NCBI RefSeq assembly: GCF_003234085.1
Contig: NZ_QKSD01000008.1
Location: 62,001-126,000, forward strand
Length of the DNA: 64,000 nucleotides
Source: Curtobacterium sp. MCPF17_052
Lineage (GTDB): Bacteria > Actinomycetota > Actinomycetes > Actinomycetales > Microbacteriaceae
Direction of reading: 5' to 3'
A model generated the notes under the pieces. It had not been told where the DNA came from, did not search any database, and was given only the letters and a program-made list of their open reading frames with translations. Below are positions 16,550 to 24,543 of the stretch, piece after piece. Positions within the stretch are counted from its first letter, which is position 1. Each line of letters begins with the position of its first letter. The translations under genes were made by a program, and so were the position numbers.

Positions 16550-17026
16550 ATGGCCGACCCGAGGGGCCCCGGGATCCGCGAAGCGGACATCGGACGGGCG
16601 TACACCGAGCTCTCCCGCATCACCCGCCGCGCGAGCGTCCGTGCGCGCGGCACCGACGACGTGCTCAGCATCGTCGACCAGTCGCTCGTCGACTTCGTCG
16701 TGCAGCACCCGGGGTGCATGGCGATCGACATCGCCCGCTACCTGCGCCTGAACCGGTCGACGATCTCCCGGCAGCTGTCGGGTCTGCTCGTCGCGGGCCT
16801 GGTCCGCACGGTCGACGGTGGTTCCGGCAACGCCAAGCCGCTCGAGGCGACCGACGCCGGCCGCCTCGCGCTCGCCCGGTCCGTGCAGCTGCACCGGGAC
16901 GCCCTGGTCGAACGCCTGGCCGACTGGTCCGACGACGACGTGGCCCTGCTCGCCGGCATGCTCGAACGACTCGGTGCCGCGGACGAGGTCGCTCTGCCGA
17001 TGCCGGCCCGCGCACCCGACGAGTGA
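16550..17026 (+). CDS. MarR-family regulator
   Basis: 158 residues with the MarR winged helix in the middle: the recognition region IDIARYLRLNRSTISRQLSG, then GLVRTVDGGSGNAKPLEATDAG forming the wing. Flanking helices would make the dimer. No conserved cysteine or clear ligand site is obvious. It follows a 176-bp gap in which I see no gene. A metallophosphoesterase gene starts ten bases after it, so the two are likely one operon, though a functional link is not evident. Confidence 0.9.
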   Translation: MADPRGPGIREADIGRAYTELSRITRRASVRARGTDDVLSIVDQSLVDFVVQHPGCMAIDIARYLRLNRSTISRQLSGLLVAGLVRTVDGGSGNAKPLEATDAGRLALARSVQLHRDALVERLADWSDDDVALLAGMLERLGAADEVALPMPARAPDE

Positions 17027-17036
17027 GGGCGACGCC

Positions 17037-17576
17037 GTGAGCACCTCGCTCGTCCTGCTGTCGGACACCCACCTGCCCAAGCGGGCGAAGGACCTGCCGC
17101 CCGAGCTCTGGGCGGACATCGACGCCGCCGACCTGGTCGTGCACGCCGGTGACTGGGTGGACCTGGCGACCGTCGACCTGCTCGAGGCCCGATCCCGCGA
17201 GCTGCTGGCGGTCCGTGGCAACAACGACCTCGGCTTCGAGGAGCGCCTGCCCCTGGTCGCCGCCCGTCGCGTCGAGTCACTGCGCTTCGCGGTCGTGCAC
17301 GAGACCGGGGCGGCGACCGGTCGCGAGCGTCGAGCCGAGACGGACCACCCGGACGTCGACGTGCTGGTGTTCGGGCACTCGCACATCCCGTGGGACTCCA
17401 CCGCGCCGAACGGGATGCGCCTGCTCAACCCCGGCTCGCCGACGGACCGCCGCCGGCAGCCCGACCACACCTGGATGCGCTGCAAGGTCGACGGATCGGA
17501 GATCCGGGTCACCCTGGTCCGCCGCGCCCCCGGCGCGGACGGCATCCGACTGGTCGCCTCGCCGGAAGCGTCCTGA
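17037..17576 (+). CDS. Metallophosphoesterase, YfcE/MJ0936-like
   Basis: A 179-residue single-domain phosphodiesterase. The metal-binding motifs are in order: DTHLP, HAGDW, RGNND and GHSHIPW, matching the calcineurin-like fold of YfcE and MJ0936. These enzymes cleave phosphodiesters with manganese, but the biological substrate is usually unknown. The GTG start comes ten bases after the MarR stop, with GAGGGCGAC in between as a plausible ribosome site. It is convergent with the thiamine operon 44 bp downstream. Confidence 0.92.
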   Translation: MSTSLVLLSDTHLPKRAKDLPPELWADIDAADLVVHAGDWVDLATVDLLEARSRELLAVRGNNDLGFEERLPLVAARRVESLRFAVVHETGAATGRERRAETDHPDVDVLVFGHSHIPWDSTAPNGMRLLNPGSPTDRRRQPDHTWMRCKVDGSEIRVTLVRRAPGADGIRLVASPEAS

Positions 17577-17620
17577 CCCAGCCGTTCGACCACTCGACCG
17601 GGAGGCCCGCCCCACCTCCG

Positions 17621-19141
17621 TCAGACCGGCTCGCCCGGCTGCTCCGCGTGGCCGGGCTGTTCGGGTTGGCCCAGCTGTTCCGGCATCCGGAAGAAGGCGA
17701 GCTCCTGCGCCACCGACTGCCGGAAGGCGCGCGCCATCCGCCCGCGCAGCGCGGGGTCGGCCCGCCGGGCGAGCTCCTCGACGAGCTCCGTGGCGCGCGC
17801 GCTCGACGCTGCGAACCCGGGGTCCCCGTAGGCCGTGATCCAGTCCGCGAACGGGTGCCCGACCGGCGCCGTGCCGAGCCGTTCCCCGACCCACGCGTAG
17901 ACCCGGAAACACGGGAGCACCGCCGCAGCGAGCACCGAGACGTCCCCGGAGTCGACGCTCTGCCGTGCCGCGTCGGCGAGGTGCGCGAGGTACCCGGCGC
18001 ACACGGGGTGCACGGGGTCGTCCGCGTGCGACCCGGCGAGCCGACGGTGGTGCAGGTCGCGGGCCTCCGCGGCGCAGCCCTCGCTGGCGGTCGTCCAGAA
18101 CGCGGCGGCGTCCCCGGTCGACCCGGCGGCGACCGCGGCGAGGTGCTGCTCGTACGCTCGGAGGTAGTGCACGTCCTGCGCCAGGTAGCCGGCGAAGACC
18201 TCGGGGTCGAGGGTGCCGTCGGCCAGGCCCCGGAGGAACCGGCAGTCCAGCGTCTCGTCGAGCACCTCGGCCGCATCGGCCCACCAGGCCTCGGTCAGCC
18301 GCGGTGTCGGGAGTGCCGAGCGCACGAGGGCGTTGTGGTCGATCGGTCCGTGGCCCTGCCCGACCCGCAGGGCATCGGCGCCGCGGAGGGCCGCGGTCAA
18401 CCAGGTCTTCGCCGCCCCGACCGCCAGCTCCCAGTCGCCGTGCCGGGCGACGAGCGTGGCGACCGCACTCGACAGCGAGCACCCGGTGCCGTGGGTGTTC
18501 GTCGTCGCGACCCGCGGCCCGCGGAAGACCCGGACGCTGCCGTCGGGGGAGACCAGTGCGTCGTCCGAGGACGGACCGTCGTCGTGACCGCCCTTCGCGA
18601 GCACCCGGACGTCCCACCGTCGGGCGACGGCGCGAGCGGCCTCGATCCCCTCGGTCGTCCGGGCGTCGGCGAGCTGGGCGAGGACCCGCAGCTCGTCCCG
18701 GTTCGGGGTCACCAGGTCGGCCAGGGCGAACAGCTCGGTCATGGCCGACTCGGCGTCCGCGTCGAGCAGGCGGTCGCCGCTCGTCGCCACCATCACCGGA
18801 TCGACGACCACCCACGCCGGTCGGTGCTCGCGGAGCCAGTCGACGACGACCCGCACCACCTCGGCCGTGCCGAGCATGCCGGTCTTCACCGCGTCGACGG
18901 TGACGTCGTCCGACACCGCGTCGAGCTGCTGCCGGAGGAACACGGCGTCGGGGACGTGCACCGACCGGACCCCGAGCGTGTTCTGCGCGACCAGGGCCGT
19001 GACGACCGCCATGCCGTACCCGTCCTGGGCAGCGATCGACTTGAGGTCCGCCTGCACCCCGGCGCCGCCCGTCGGATCGGTGCCGGCGATGCTCAGCACC
19101 CGCGGCAGCGGGGACGTCGCTCTGCCCGTCTGCCCGCTCAC
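17621..19141 (-). CDS. thiD: HMP/HMP-P kinase fused to TenA thiaminase II
   Basis: A 506-residue fusion. The N-terminal 270 residues are ThiD (hydroxymethylpyrimidine and its phosphate kinase), opening with LSIAGTDPTGGAGVQADLK and holding the ribokinase-type anion hole in NTHGTGCSLSSAVA. The C-terminal 220 residues are TenA, an aminopyrimidine hydrolase for thiamine salvage, seen in GYLAQDVHYLRAYEQHLA and SYR-like elements later on. The fusion would channel salvaged pyrimidine into thiamine. Its GTG overlaps the thiE stop as GTGA. The C-terminus ends in a short low-complexity run rich in GQPEQPG. Confidence 0.93.
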   Translation of the reverse strand: MSGQTGRATSPLPRVLSIAGTDPTGGAGVQADLKSIAAQDGYGMAVVTALVAQNTLGVRSVHVPDAVFLRQQLDAVSDDVTVDAVKTGMLGTAEVVRVVVDWLREHRPAWVVVDPVMVATSGDRLLDADAESAMTELFALADLVTPNRDELRVLAQLADARTTEGIEAARAVARRWDVRVLAKGGHDDGPSSDDALVSPDGSVRVFRGPRVATTNTHGTGCSLSSAVATLVARHGDWELAVGAAKTWLTAALRGADALRVGQGHGPIDHNALVRSALPTPRLTEAWWADAAEVLDETLDCRFLRGLADGTLDPEVFAGYLAQDVHYLRAYEQHLAAVAAGSTGDAAAFWTTASEGCAAEARDLHHRRLAGSHADDPVHPVCAGYLAHLADAARQSVDSGDVSVLAAAVLPCFRVYAWVGERLGTAPVGHPFADWITAYGDPGFAASSARATELVEELARRADPALRGRMARAFRQSVAQELAFFRMPEQLGQPEQPGHAEQPGEPV

Positions 19142-19803
19142 CGCACCGCTCCGTCCCACGCGGCCACGAACGCCGCAGCGGCAGCGCCCGGATCGGGTGC
19201 CGCGCAGATCCCCGACACGACGGCGACCCCCGCAGCGCCCGCCTGCCGGAGCGGCCCCACATCGTCGAGCGTCACCCCGCCGATGCCCACGCACGGCACC
19301 GTCGTCGTGGCCGCGAGCCGCCCGAACCCGGCGACCCCGAGCGCCGGCGGGTGGTCCGGCTTCGTGCTCGTCGGGTGCACCACACCGACCCCGAGCAGGT
19401 CCACCGAACCCGTGGGCATCGTCGCGACCTCGACCAGGTGCCGTGTCGTGTTCGCCGTCAACCCGACGTGGGCGTCCGGACCGAGCAGTGCTCGGGCGGC
19501 GCTCGCCGGGACGTCCGACTGGCCGAGGTGCACGCCGGCGACACGGTGCCCGGCGTGCCGTGCGGCCAGGGCGACGTCGAGCCGGTCGTCCACGACCACC
19601 AGGGCCCGGTCGCCCACGGCATCGGCCACCGCGGTGGTCAGCGACAGGAGGTCCCGCGCCGAAGCGGTCTTGTCACGCACCTGCACGATCCGGACTCCCG
19701 CGCCCACCGCTGCCCGGACCACGCCGAGCACCCCGTGCCCGTGCCGAGCAGCCAGGGCGGTGTCGGTCACCAGGTAGACCCCGAACCCGTCCCTGCCGGG
19801 CAT
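19138..19803 (-). CDS. thiE: Thiamine-phosphate synthase
   Basis: 221 residues forming a TIM barrel that joins HMP-PP with thiazole phosphate to make thiamine phosphate. The opening YLVTDTALAARHG, the pyrophosphate-binding VQVRDKTASARDL, the magnesium aspartate in VVVDDRLDVALA and the late VGIGGVTLDDVGPL are standard ThiE elements. It lies between thiM and thiD/tenA with four- or five-base overlaps on both sides, so the three are translated together. Expression would follow the upstream TPP riboswitch. Confidence 0.95.
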   Translation of the reverse strand: MPGRDGFGVYLVTDTALAARHGHGVLGVVRAAVGAGVRIVQVRDKTASARDLLSLTTAVADAVGDRALVVVDDRLDVALAARHAGHRVAGVHLGQSDVPASAARALLGPDAHVGLTANTTRHLVEVATMPTGSVDLLGVGVVHPTSTKPDHPPALGVAGFGRLAATTTVPCVGIGGVTLDDVGPLRQAGAAGVAVVSGICAAPDPGAAAAAFVAAWDGAVR

Positions 19804-20672
19804 CAGGCGGCACCGCCGACGGAGCGACCGGGGACCGCAGCCGACGTGTCGGCGGTGATCCGGGCCTCCCGGACGACGTCCTCCGGCGTCAGTGCGGCGA
19901 GGCGGTCGAGGAACAGCGGCTGGAAGGTACCGGGGCCGCCGGCCTCCCGCGCCGCCAGCTCGGCCGCGATCGTGTGCACCGCCGTCGCCGCGACGGCCGC
20001 GTCGAGCGGCCGTCCCGGAGCCACTGCGGCGAACGCCGCGACGACCGCGCCGAGGGCGCACCCACCGCCGGTGATCCGGGTGAGGAGTTCCGTCCCGTTC
20101 GCCACGCGCACCAGCCCGGTCGGCGCCACCAGCAGGTCGACCGGCCCGGACACCGCCACGGTCCCGACCGTCTCCTCCCGGACGGCGGTCACCGCAGCGT
20201 CGCGGGCGTCCTCCGTCCCGACGATGCTGTCGACCCCGCGACCGCCCGCCGAGGCGCCGAGGACCGCGAGCACTTCCGACGCGTTCCCCCGGAGGACCGT
20301 CGGCCGGAGCGCGAGCAGGTCCCGCGCCAGGGCCGTCCGGACCGGCAACGACCCGACCGCCACCGGGTCGAGGACCCACGGCGTCCCCGCGACCACCGCG
20401 GTGGCCGCGGCCTCGAGCGACGCGGCGTACGGCTCGGCGTGCGGGGTGCCGGTGTTGACGAGCAGCCCGTCCGCGACGCCGGCGAACGGCCCCGCCTCGG
20501 TCGGCACGTCGACCATCGCGGCCGACGCCCCCAGCGCGAGCAGCACGTTCGCGGTGACGTTCTGCACCACCGTGTTCGTGATGCACTGCACCAGCGGCGC
20601 CCGCGTACGGACGGCCTCCAGCAGTTCGGCGGTCAGGTGGGCCCAGTCAGTCGTGGGCGCAGCGTTCTCCAT
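19803..20672 (-). CDS. thiM: Hydroxyethylthiazole kinase
   Basis: 289 residues of the ribokinase-like ThiM family, which phosphorylates salvaged hydroxyethylthiazole. Recognisable segments are [20 protein letters not shown] near the N-terminus, [16 protein letters not shown], and the anion-hole glycines and catalytic cysteine in [20 protein letters not shown]. It is the first gene of the thiamine salvage operon. The ATG has GAAGGGA seven bases upstream, and that ribosome site is the last conserved block of the TPP riboswitch. Confidence 0.95.
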   Translation of the reverse strand: MENAAPTTDWAHLTAELLEAVRTRAPLVQCITNTVVQNVTANVLLALGASAAMVDVPTEAGPFAGVADGLLVNTGTPHAEPYAASLEAAATAVVAGTPWVLDPVAVGSLPVRTALARDLLALRPTVLRGNASEVLAVLGASAGGRGVDSIVGTEDARDAAVTAVREETVGTVAVSGPVDLLVAPTGLVRVANGTELLTRITGGGCALGAVVAAFAAVAPGRPLDAAVAATAVHTIAAELAAREAGGPGTFQPLFLDRLAALTPEDVVREARITADTSAAVPGRSVGGAA

Positions 20673-20679
20673 GGACGAT

Positions 20680-20753
20680 CCCTTCGCGAGTACGAGCTCG
20701 AGCAGGTTCGACGGGTGTGATCTCAGCCGCTCGGATGCGGCACCCCGTGTCTC
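20680..20753 (-). promoter_or_regulatory. TPP riboswitch (THI element)
   Basis: Reading the minus strand, conserved blocks appear in order: ACACGGGGTGCC, CGGCTGAGATCACACCCGT, CGAACCTG and GCGAAGGGA. These are the THI-box signatures that bind thiamine pyrophosphate. The last block is also the ribosome site of thiM and no terminator hairpin intervenes, so control is most likely at translation initiation: high TPP hides the ribosome site. Confidence 0.96.
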
Positions 20754-20824
20754 GGACGACACCGTACACGCTTCCCCGCCGTCGTCCCGGGTCACCCGAC
20801 GGACGTTTGTGGAAGGGTGGAGAC

Positions 20825-21772
20825 GTGGACGACGAACGACGGACCGCGACCCCGGCAGGACCGCCGCCCGGACCCCCCTCCGGCCCCCGCGACGCCGGCG
20901 ACGCCTGGGCCTACGGCGAGGACGGCACGAAGGCCTGGGGCCGCTTCGGCGCCGCCGGCCTGCTCGTCGACGACGGACACGGCCGCGTCCTCCTGCAGCA
21001 CCGCGTCGAGTGGAGCCACCACGGCGACACCTGGGGCATCCCCGGCGGGGCACGCCACCAGCACGAGGACCCCGTGACCGCCGCCCTCCGCGAGTCCGCC
21101 GAGGAAGCCGGTGTCCCCGACGACGCCGTCGAACTCCGTCACACCGCCGTCCTCGACCTCGGCTTCTGGACGTACACGACCGTCGTGGGGCGCGCCTCCC
21201 GACCGTTCGAACCGGTGATGGCCGACCGTGAGAGCCTCGCCCTGTCGTGGGTGCCCGTCGCCGACGTCGAGTCCCTCGACCTGCACCCCGGGTTCGGCCG
21301 GTCCTGGGCCGCCCTCCGCGCCACGCTCGACCGCACCCCGCACGTCGTCGTCGACGCCGCCAACGTCGTCGGCAGCGTGCCGGACGGCTGGTGGAAGGAC
21401 CGCGCGGGCGCCGCCGCCCGACTCGTCGAGCAGGTCCGCGCGCTCGCCGCAGTCGGCGTCCCCGCGTCCACGCTCGACCTGCCGTCGACCGCCTGGTGGC
21501 CACGGTGGACCGTCGTGCTCGAGGGGGAGGCCCGCAGTGCGACCACGGACCCGGCGCCGTCCGCCCCGCGGCCCGGTCTGCCGCCGGTGACGATCGAGCG
21601 GGCGGCGGCGTCCGGTGACGACGCGGTCGTCGCCGTGGTCGAGTCCGCCGTCGCAGCCGGCGACGCCCCGGTCGTCGTCGTGACCGCCGACCGTGGGCTG
21701 CGCGACCGGGTACAGGCGCTGGGCGCCGCCGTGCGGGGCCCGGGCTGGCTGCGGGAGCTGCTGCCCGACTGA
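20825..21772 (+). CDS. Nudix hydrolase fused to NYN/PIN-like domain
   Basis: 315 residues in two parts. Residues about 30-170 are a Nudix domain with a complete Nudix box: G-x5-E-x7-RE-x2-EE-xG, visible as GGARHQHED followed by LRESAEEAG. Residues about 175-315 look like an NYN/PIN-type fold, with acidic starts in [20 protein letters not shown], later [19 protein letters not shown] and the end GPGWLRELL. The GTG start follows GGAAGGGTGGAGAC. I recall similar C-terminal domains as stand-alone actinobacterial proteins. The substrate of either half is unknown, and joint action on a nucleotide or modified RNA end is speculative. Confidence 0.85.
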   Translation: MDDERRTATPAGPPPGPPSGPRDAGDAWAYGEDGTKAWGRFGAAGLLVDDGHGRVLLQHRVEWSHHGDTWGIPGGARHQHEDPVTAALRESAEEAGVPDDAVELRHTAVLDLGFWTYTTVVGRASRPFEPVMADRESLALSWVPVADVESLDLHPGFGRSWAALRATLDRTPHVVVDAANVVGSVPDGWWKDRAGAAARLVEQVRALAAVGVPASTLDLPSTAWWPRWTVVLEGEARSATTDPAPSAPRPGLPPVTIERAAASGDDAVVAVVESAVAAGDAPVVVVTADRGLRDRVQALGAAVRGPGWLRELLPD

Positions 21773-21910
21773 GTCCGGCTTGTCCGGCCTGCGCCTGCCG
21801 GTGCCGCTCGTGGCGCGCCGATCGGATGGTCGCCCGGCGACCCGCCCGACGGTGGGCTCCGGCCGCTACAGTGGCGAGCACGTCGACGACGACGCTCAGG
21901 AGGTTCCCCC

Positions 21911-22657
21911 ATGGAACGGATCACCAAGGCCGACGACCGGGTGCACCGGCCTGCCGGGCCGTGGACCCCCACCGTGCACCGCTTGCTGACACACCTGCAC
22001 GAGCAGGGCTTCGTCGCGGCGCCCGCCCCGATCTCGCTCGGCGAGCAACTCGAGACCGTGACGTTCGTGCCAGGCGAGGCGGGCGAGTACCCCTGGACCG
22101 CCGACGTCGCGAGCGAGGCCGCCCTCGTCACCACCGCACGCCTGCTCCGGCAGCTCCACGACGCCGCCGCCTCGTTCCCGCGCGACGACACGACCGACGT
22201 GTGGTCGCAGGCCGGACGTCTGCCGGTCGAGACGATCGTGCACGGTGACTTCGCCCCGTACAACGTCGTCTACGACGGCATCGCGGCGGTCGGCGTGATC
22301 GACTTCGACACCGCGCACCCGGGCCCGCGCGTGTGGGACGTCGCGAGTGCGGTCTACCGGTTCGCCCCGTTCACCAGCAGCGCCGACGAGGGGGCACCGG
22401 TACCCGAGTTCGCCGACCGGCTGACCCGCGCCGCCGAGTTCTGCCGCGCCTACGGCCTGGACACCCGCTCGCGGAGCGTGCTCGTCGAGACGATGACGGG
22501 GAGCCTGGTGTCCCTCGTCACGACCATCGAGACCGAGGCCGCCGCCGGCAACCCGAAGTTCGTCAGTGACCTGGCGCACGGCCACGCGGAGCTCTACCGC
22601 GCCGACGTCGCCTGGCTCGAGGAGCACGCGGACGCGATCACGGCCGCCCTGGTCTGA
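21911..22657 (+). CDS. Aminoglycoside phosphotransferase-family protein
   Basis: 248 residues with the APH/choline-kinase active site: the Brenner loop [13 protein letters not shown] (Asp as base and Asn as metal ligand) and the metal aspartate in [18 protein letters not shown]. The N-terminal nucleotide lobe is short and has no obvious P-loop lysine, so ATP binding may be altered or the protein may act on a small non-antibiotic substrate. AGGAGG lies eight bases before the ATG, and TACAGT near 21864 is a likely -10 box. Resistance cannot be inferred. Confidence 0.86.
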   Translation: MERITKADDRVHRPAGPWTPTVHRLLTHLHEQGFVAAPAPISLGEQLETVTFVPGEAGEYPWTADVASEAALVTTARLLRQLHDAAASFPRDDTTDVWSQAGRLPVETIVHGDFAPYNVVYDGIAAVGVIDFDTAHPGPRVWDVASAVYRFAPFTSSADEGAPVPEFADRLTRAAEFCRAYGLDTRSRSVLVETMTGSLVSLVTTIETEAAAGNPKFVSDLAHGHAELYRADVAWLEEHADAITAALV

Positions 22658-22755
22658 CGCGGTCCGTCCGAGCCGGGAACGGCGCCACCGCTCAGCGCCC
22701 GCTCAGCCCGCTCGCGGCGGACACCGACCCGGCGTCGGGTAGCGTTCCTCCGGCC

Positions 22756-23706
22756 ATGACCGACAGCCCGGCCGACGCCACCCCGTACGAAGTCCTCGGC
22801 GTCCCCGTGACCGCCGACGACGAGACCCTGCGCCGCGCCTACCGCCGCGCGGCCCGCGAGAGCCACCCCGACCTGGGCGGCGACCCGCAGCGCTTCCGCC
22901 GGGTGCAGATCGCCTGGGAGCGGATCGGCACCCCGGCGGCTCGCCGCGCCTACGACACCGGTTCGGTCCGGTCCGGCTCGTCCTCGCCGTCGTCGGCACC
23001 GTCCGGCTCGACGGCCTGGAGGAGCGGATCCGGCCGGGACGACTACGCACCCCCGACAGCGCGTCGCGACTCCCGCCCGCGGGCCCGGTCACACGGGCAC
23101 CCCGGCGGCCGGTCCCGCGAGGTCTTCCTGGCCGCCGAACGCGAGTGGGTCGGACTCGGCGACCCGATCGAGGACCCCTACGACCCCGCCCTCGTCCGCT
23201 CGGCACCGCGGTCCGTCCGGCGGCTGCTCGGTGAGGCGCTGGCGGAAGAGGCGACCGCGGCGATCATCGCCGACATGGGCATCGGCGTCACGGTGTGGCA
23301 CGACCTGGACGCCGGCACCGAGGGCAAGCTCGACCACGCCGTCCTCACCCCGACCGGGCTCTGGGCCGTCGAGTCGATCGACTGGGGTGGCCCGGTCGCG
23401 ATCGAGCACGGTGAGGTCGTCGGGGAGACCCTCGAGCCGGGGGAGCGCCCGGTCAAGGAGCTCGTCCGCGCGGCCCGAGCCGTGCAGAAGCAGACCCGCG
23501 TGCGCTTCACCGGGCGGCTGCTCGTCGTGCCGGACTCCGCCGTGGACGAGGACGTCGAACTCATCGGCACGCCCCGGAAGCCGACGGCGCTCATCGTCCG
23601 ACGGGGTGCACTCGTGCAGGTGCTCGCCGGCAACTGGTCGCCGGAGGGCTCGGTCGACGTCTTCGCGATCCGGGACCGCCTGCAGCAGACCGTCCGGTTC
23701 GTCTGA
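22756..23706 (+). CDS. J-domain protein with NERD-like C-terminal domain
   Basis: 316 residues. Residues 8-70 are a J domain: PYEVLGVPVTADDETLRRAY, the essential HPD in RESHPDLGGDP, and helix 4. It should therefore recruit a DnaK/Hsp70. There is no Gly-Phe region or zinc centre, so it is a type III J protein. A Ser/Arg-rich linker follows. The last 150 residues contain KLDHAVLTPTGLWAVESIDW and a strand pattern like NERD (nuclease-related) domains, which have the PD-(D/E)xK core. The acidic and lysine residues are only partly recognisable. TAGCGT ends ten bases before the ATG. Function unknown. Confidence 0.8.
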   Translation: MTDSPADATPYEVLGVPVTADDETLRRAYRRAARESHPDLGGDPQRFRRVQIAWERIGTPAARRAYDTGSVRSGSSSPSSAPSGSTAWRSGSGRDDYAPPTARRDSRPRARSHGHPGGRSREVFLAAEREWVGLGDPIEDPYDPALVRSAPRSVRRLLGEALAEEATAAIIADMGIGVTVWHDLDAGTEGKLDHAVLTPTGLWAVESIDWGGPVAIEHGEVVGETLEPGERPVKELVRAARAVQKQTRVRFTGRLLVVPDSAVDEDVELIGTPRKPTALIVRRGALVQVLAGNWSPEGSVDVFAIRDRLQQTVRFV

Positions 23707-23715
23707 TCCGTCAGA

Positions 23716-23754
23716 GCACCTGGTCGCCGGCGCACCTGGTCGTCGGCGCACCTG
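23716..23754 (+). repeat. 16-bp tandem repeat (GCACCTGGTCGCCGGC)
   Basis: GCACCTGGTCGCCGGC is followed by GCACCTGGTCGTCGGC and a third partial GCACCTG. It begins ten bases after the J-domain gene and fills most of the 61-bp convergent gap. Confidence 0.85.
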
Positions 23755-23767
23755 CCGGTCGGGCCGG

Positions 23768-24130
23768 TCAGTACCCGCGGAGCTTCTCGAGGTCGCGGCG
23801 CTCCCGCTTGCTCGGCCGCCCCGCGCCTCGTTCGCGGATCGGGACGAAGCCGGCCTCCTCGCGGGGGAGGCGGGGCGGGGTGTTGTCCTCGAGGTGCTTC
23901 GCCGCCTCGGCCGCGCTCACCCGTTTGAGGATGATGCTCTTCACGACGACGATCCGGTCGAACCCGGCCTGCCGGACGCGGACCTCGTCGCCGGGTCCGA
24001 CGGGCTGGGACGGCTTCGCCCGCTCGCCGTTGACCTTCACGTGCCCGGCCTTGCACGCAGTCGTCGCAGCGGACCGGGTCTTGGTGATCCGGACCGCCCA
24101 GATCCAGCTGTCCACCCGGGCCTTGTCCAT
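23768..24130 (-). CDS. S4-domain RNA-binding protein (Hsp15-like)
   Basis: 120 residues. The first 60 are an S4 domain: VDSWIWAVRITKTRSAATTACKAGHVKVNG is the usual start of Hsp15/HslR-type proteins. A basic C-terminal tail ends in SKRERRDLEKLRGY. Hsp15 in other bacteria rescues stalled 50S subunits carrying nascent chains, so a ribosome-related role is likely but not shown. It is convergent with the J-domain gene and divergent from the SH3-like gene. Confidence 0.93.
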   Translation of the reverse strand: MDKARVDSWIWAVRITKTRSAATTACKAGHVKVNGERAKPSQPVGPGDEVRVRQAGFDRIVVVKSIILKRVSAAEAAKHLEDNTPPRLPREEAGFVPIRERGAGRPSKRERRDLEKLRGY

Positions 24131-24183
24131 CCGGCCACCCTAGCCGTGGCGGTCGGGCGGACCCCGGGCCGTACCCTCGAGGC

Positions 24184-24483
24184 ATGTCCGACGCCGACCT
24201 CGACCTCGACGGTGCACCGGCCGCCGCTCTGTCGCAGGCCGAGATCGCGCGTGCCCGGGCCCTCGCCGCGCTGGACGCCGCAGCGCTGGGTGACCGGTTG
24301 GTGGTCCGCGCGCACGACGGGGACGGTGCCCGTGACGCCCTGGGTGAGCTGACGGGACGCACCACCGAGACGGTGACCGTCGCCACCCGTCGGGGTCCGG
24401 TCACGGTCCGACGTGCCGACGTCGTCGCCGCGAAGCCCGTCCCGCCGCCACCACCGCCGCGCCCCCGCCGGACGACCGGGTGA
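24184..24483 (+). CDS. Stand-alone SH3-like (Rv0428c N-terminal type) protein
   Basis: 99 residues. After an acidic, helical N-terminus comes LGDRLVVRAHDGDGARDALGELTGRTTETVTVATRRGPVTVRRADVVAAKPVPP (quoted here only for its key points: VVR, LGEL, TRRG and VVAAKPVP). This pattern resembles the SH3-like domain found ahead of the acetyltransferase domain in Rv0428c-type proteins, but here no acetyltransferase follows. The protein ends in a proline-arginine tail. TACCCT at 24172-24177 ends six bases before the ATG and there is no Shine-Dalgarno, so the mRNA is probably leaderless. Confidence 0.68.
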   Translation: MSDADLDLDGAPAAALSQAEIARARALAALDAAALGDRLVVRAHDGDGARDALGELTGRTTETVTVATRRGPVTVRRADVVAAKPVPPPPPPRPRRTTG

Positions 24484-24543
24484 TCCGCGCCACCCCGGCG
24501 AGCCGCTGAGCGCAGGCCACGGGCGCGCACGTAGCCTCGCAGC

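Noticed and set aside
21911..22657. Antibiotic-resistance phosphotransferase
   Set aside because: Only the general APH/choline-kinase catalytic motifs are present; the N-terminal lobe is short and no known resistance signature is seen.
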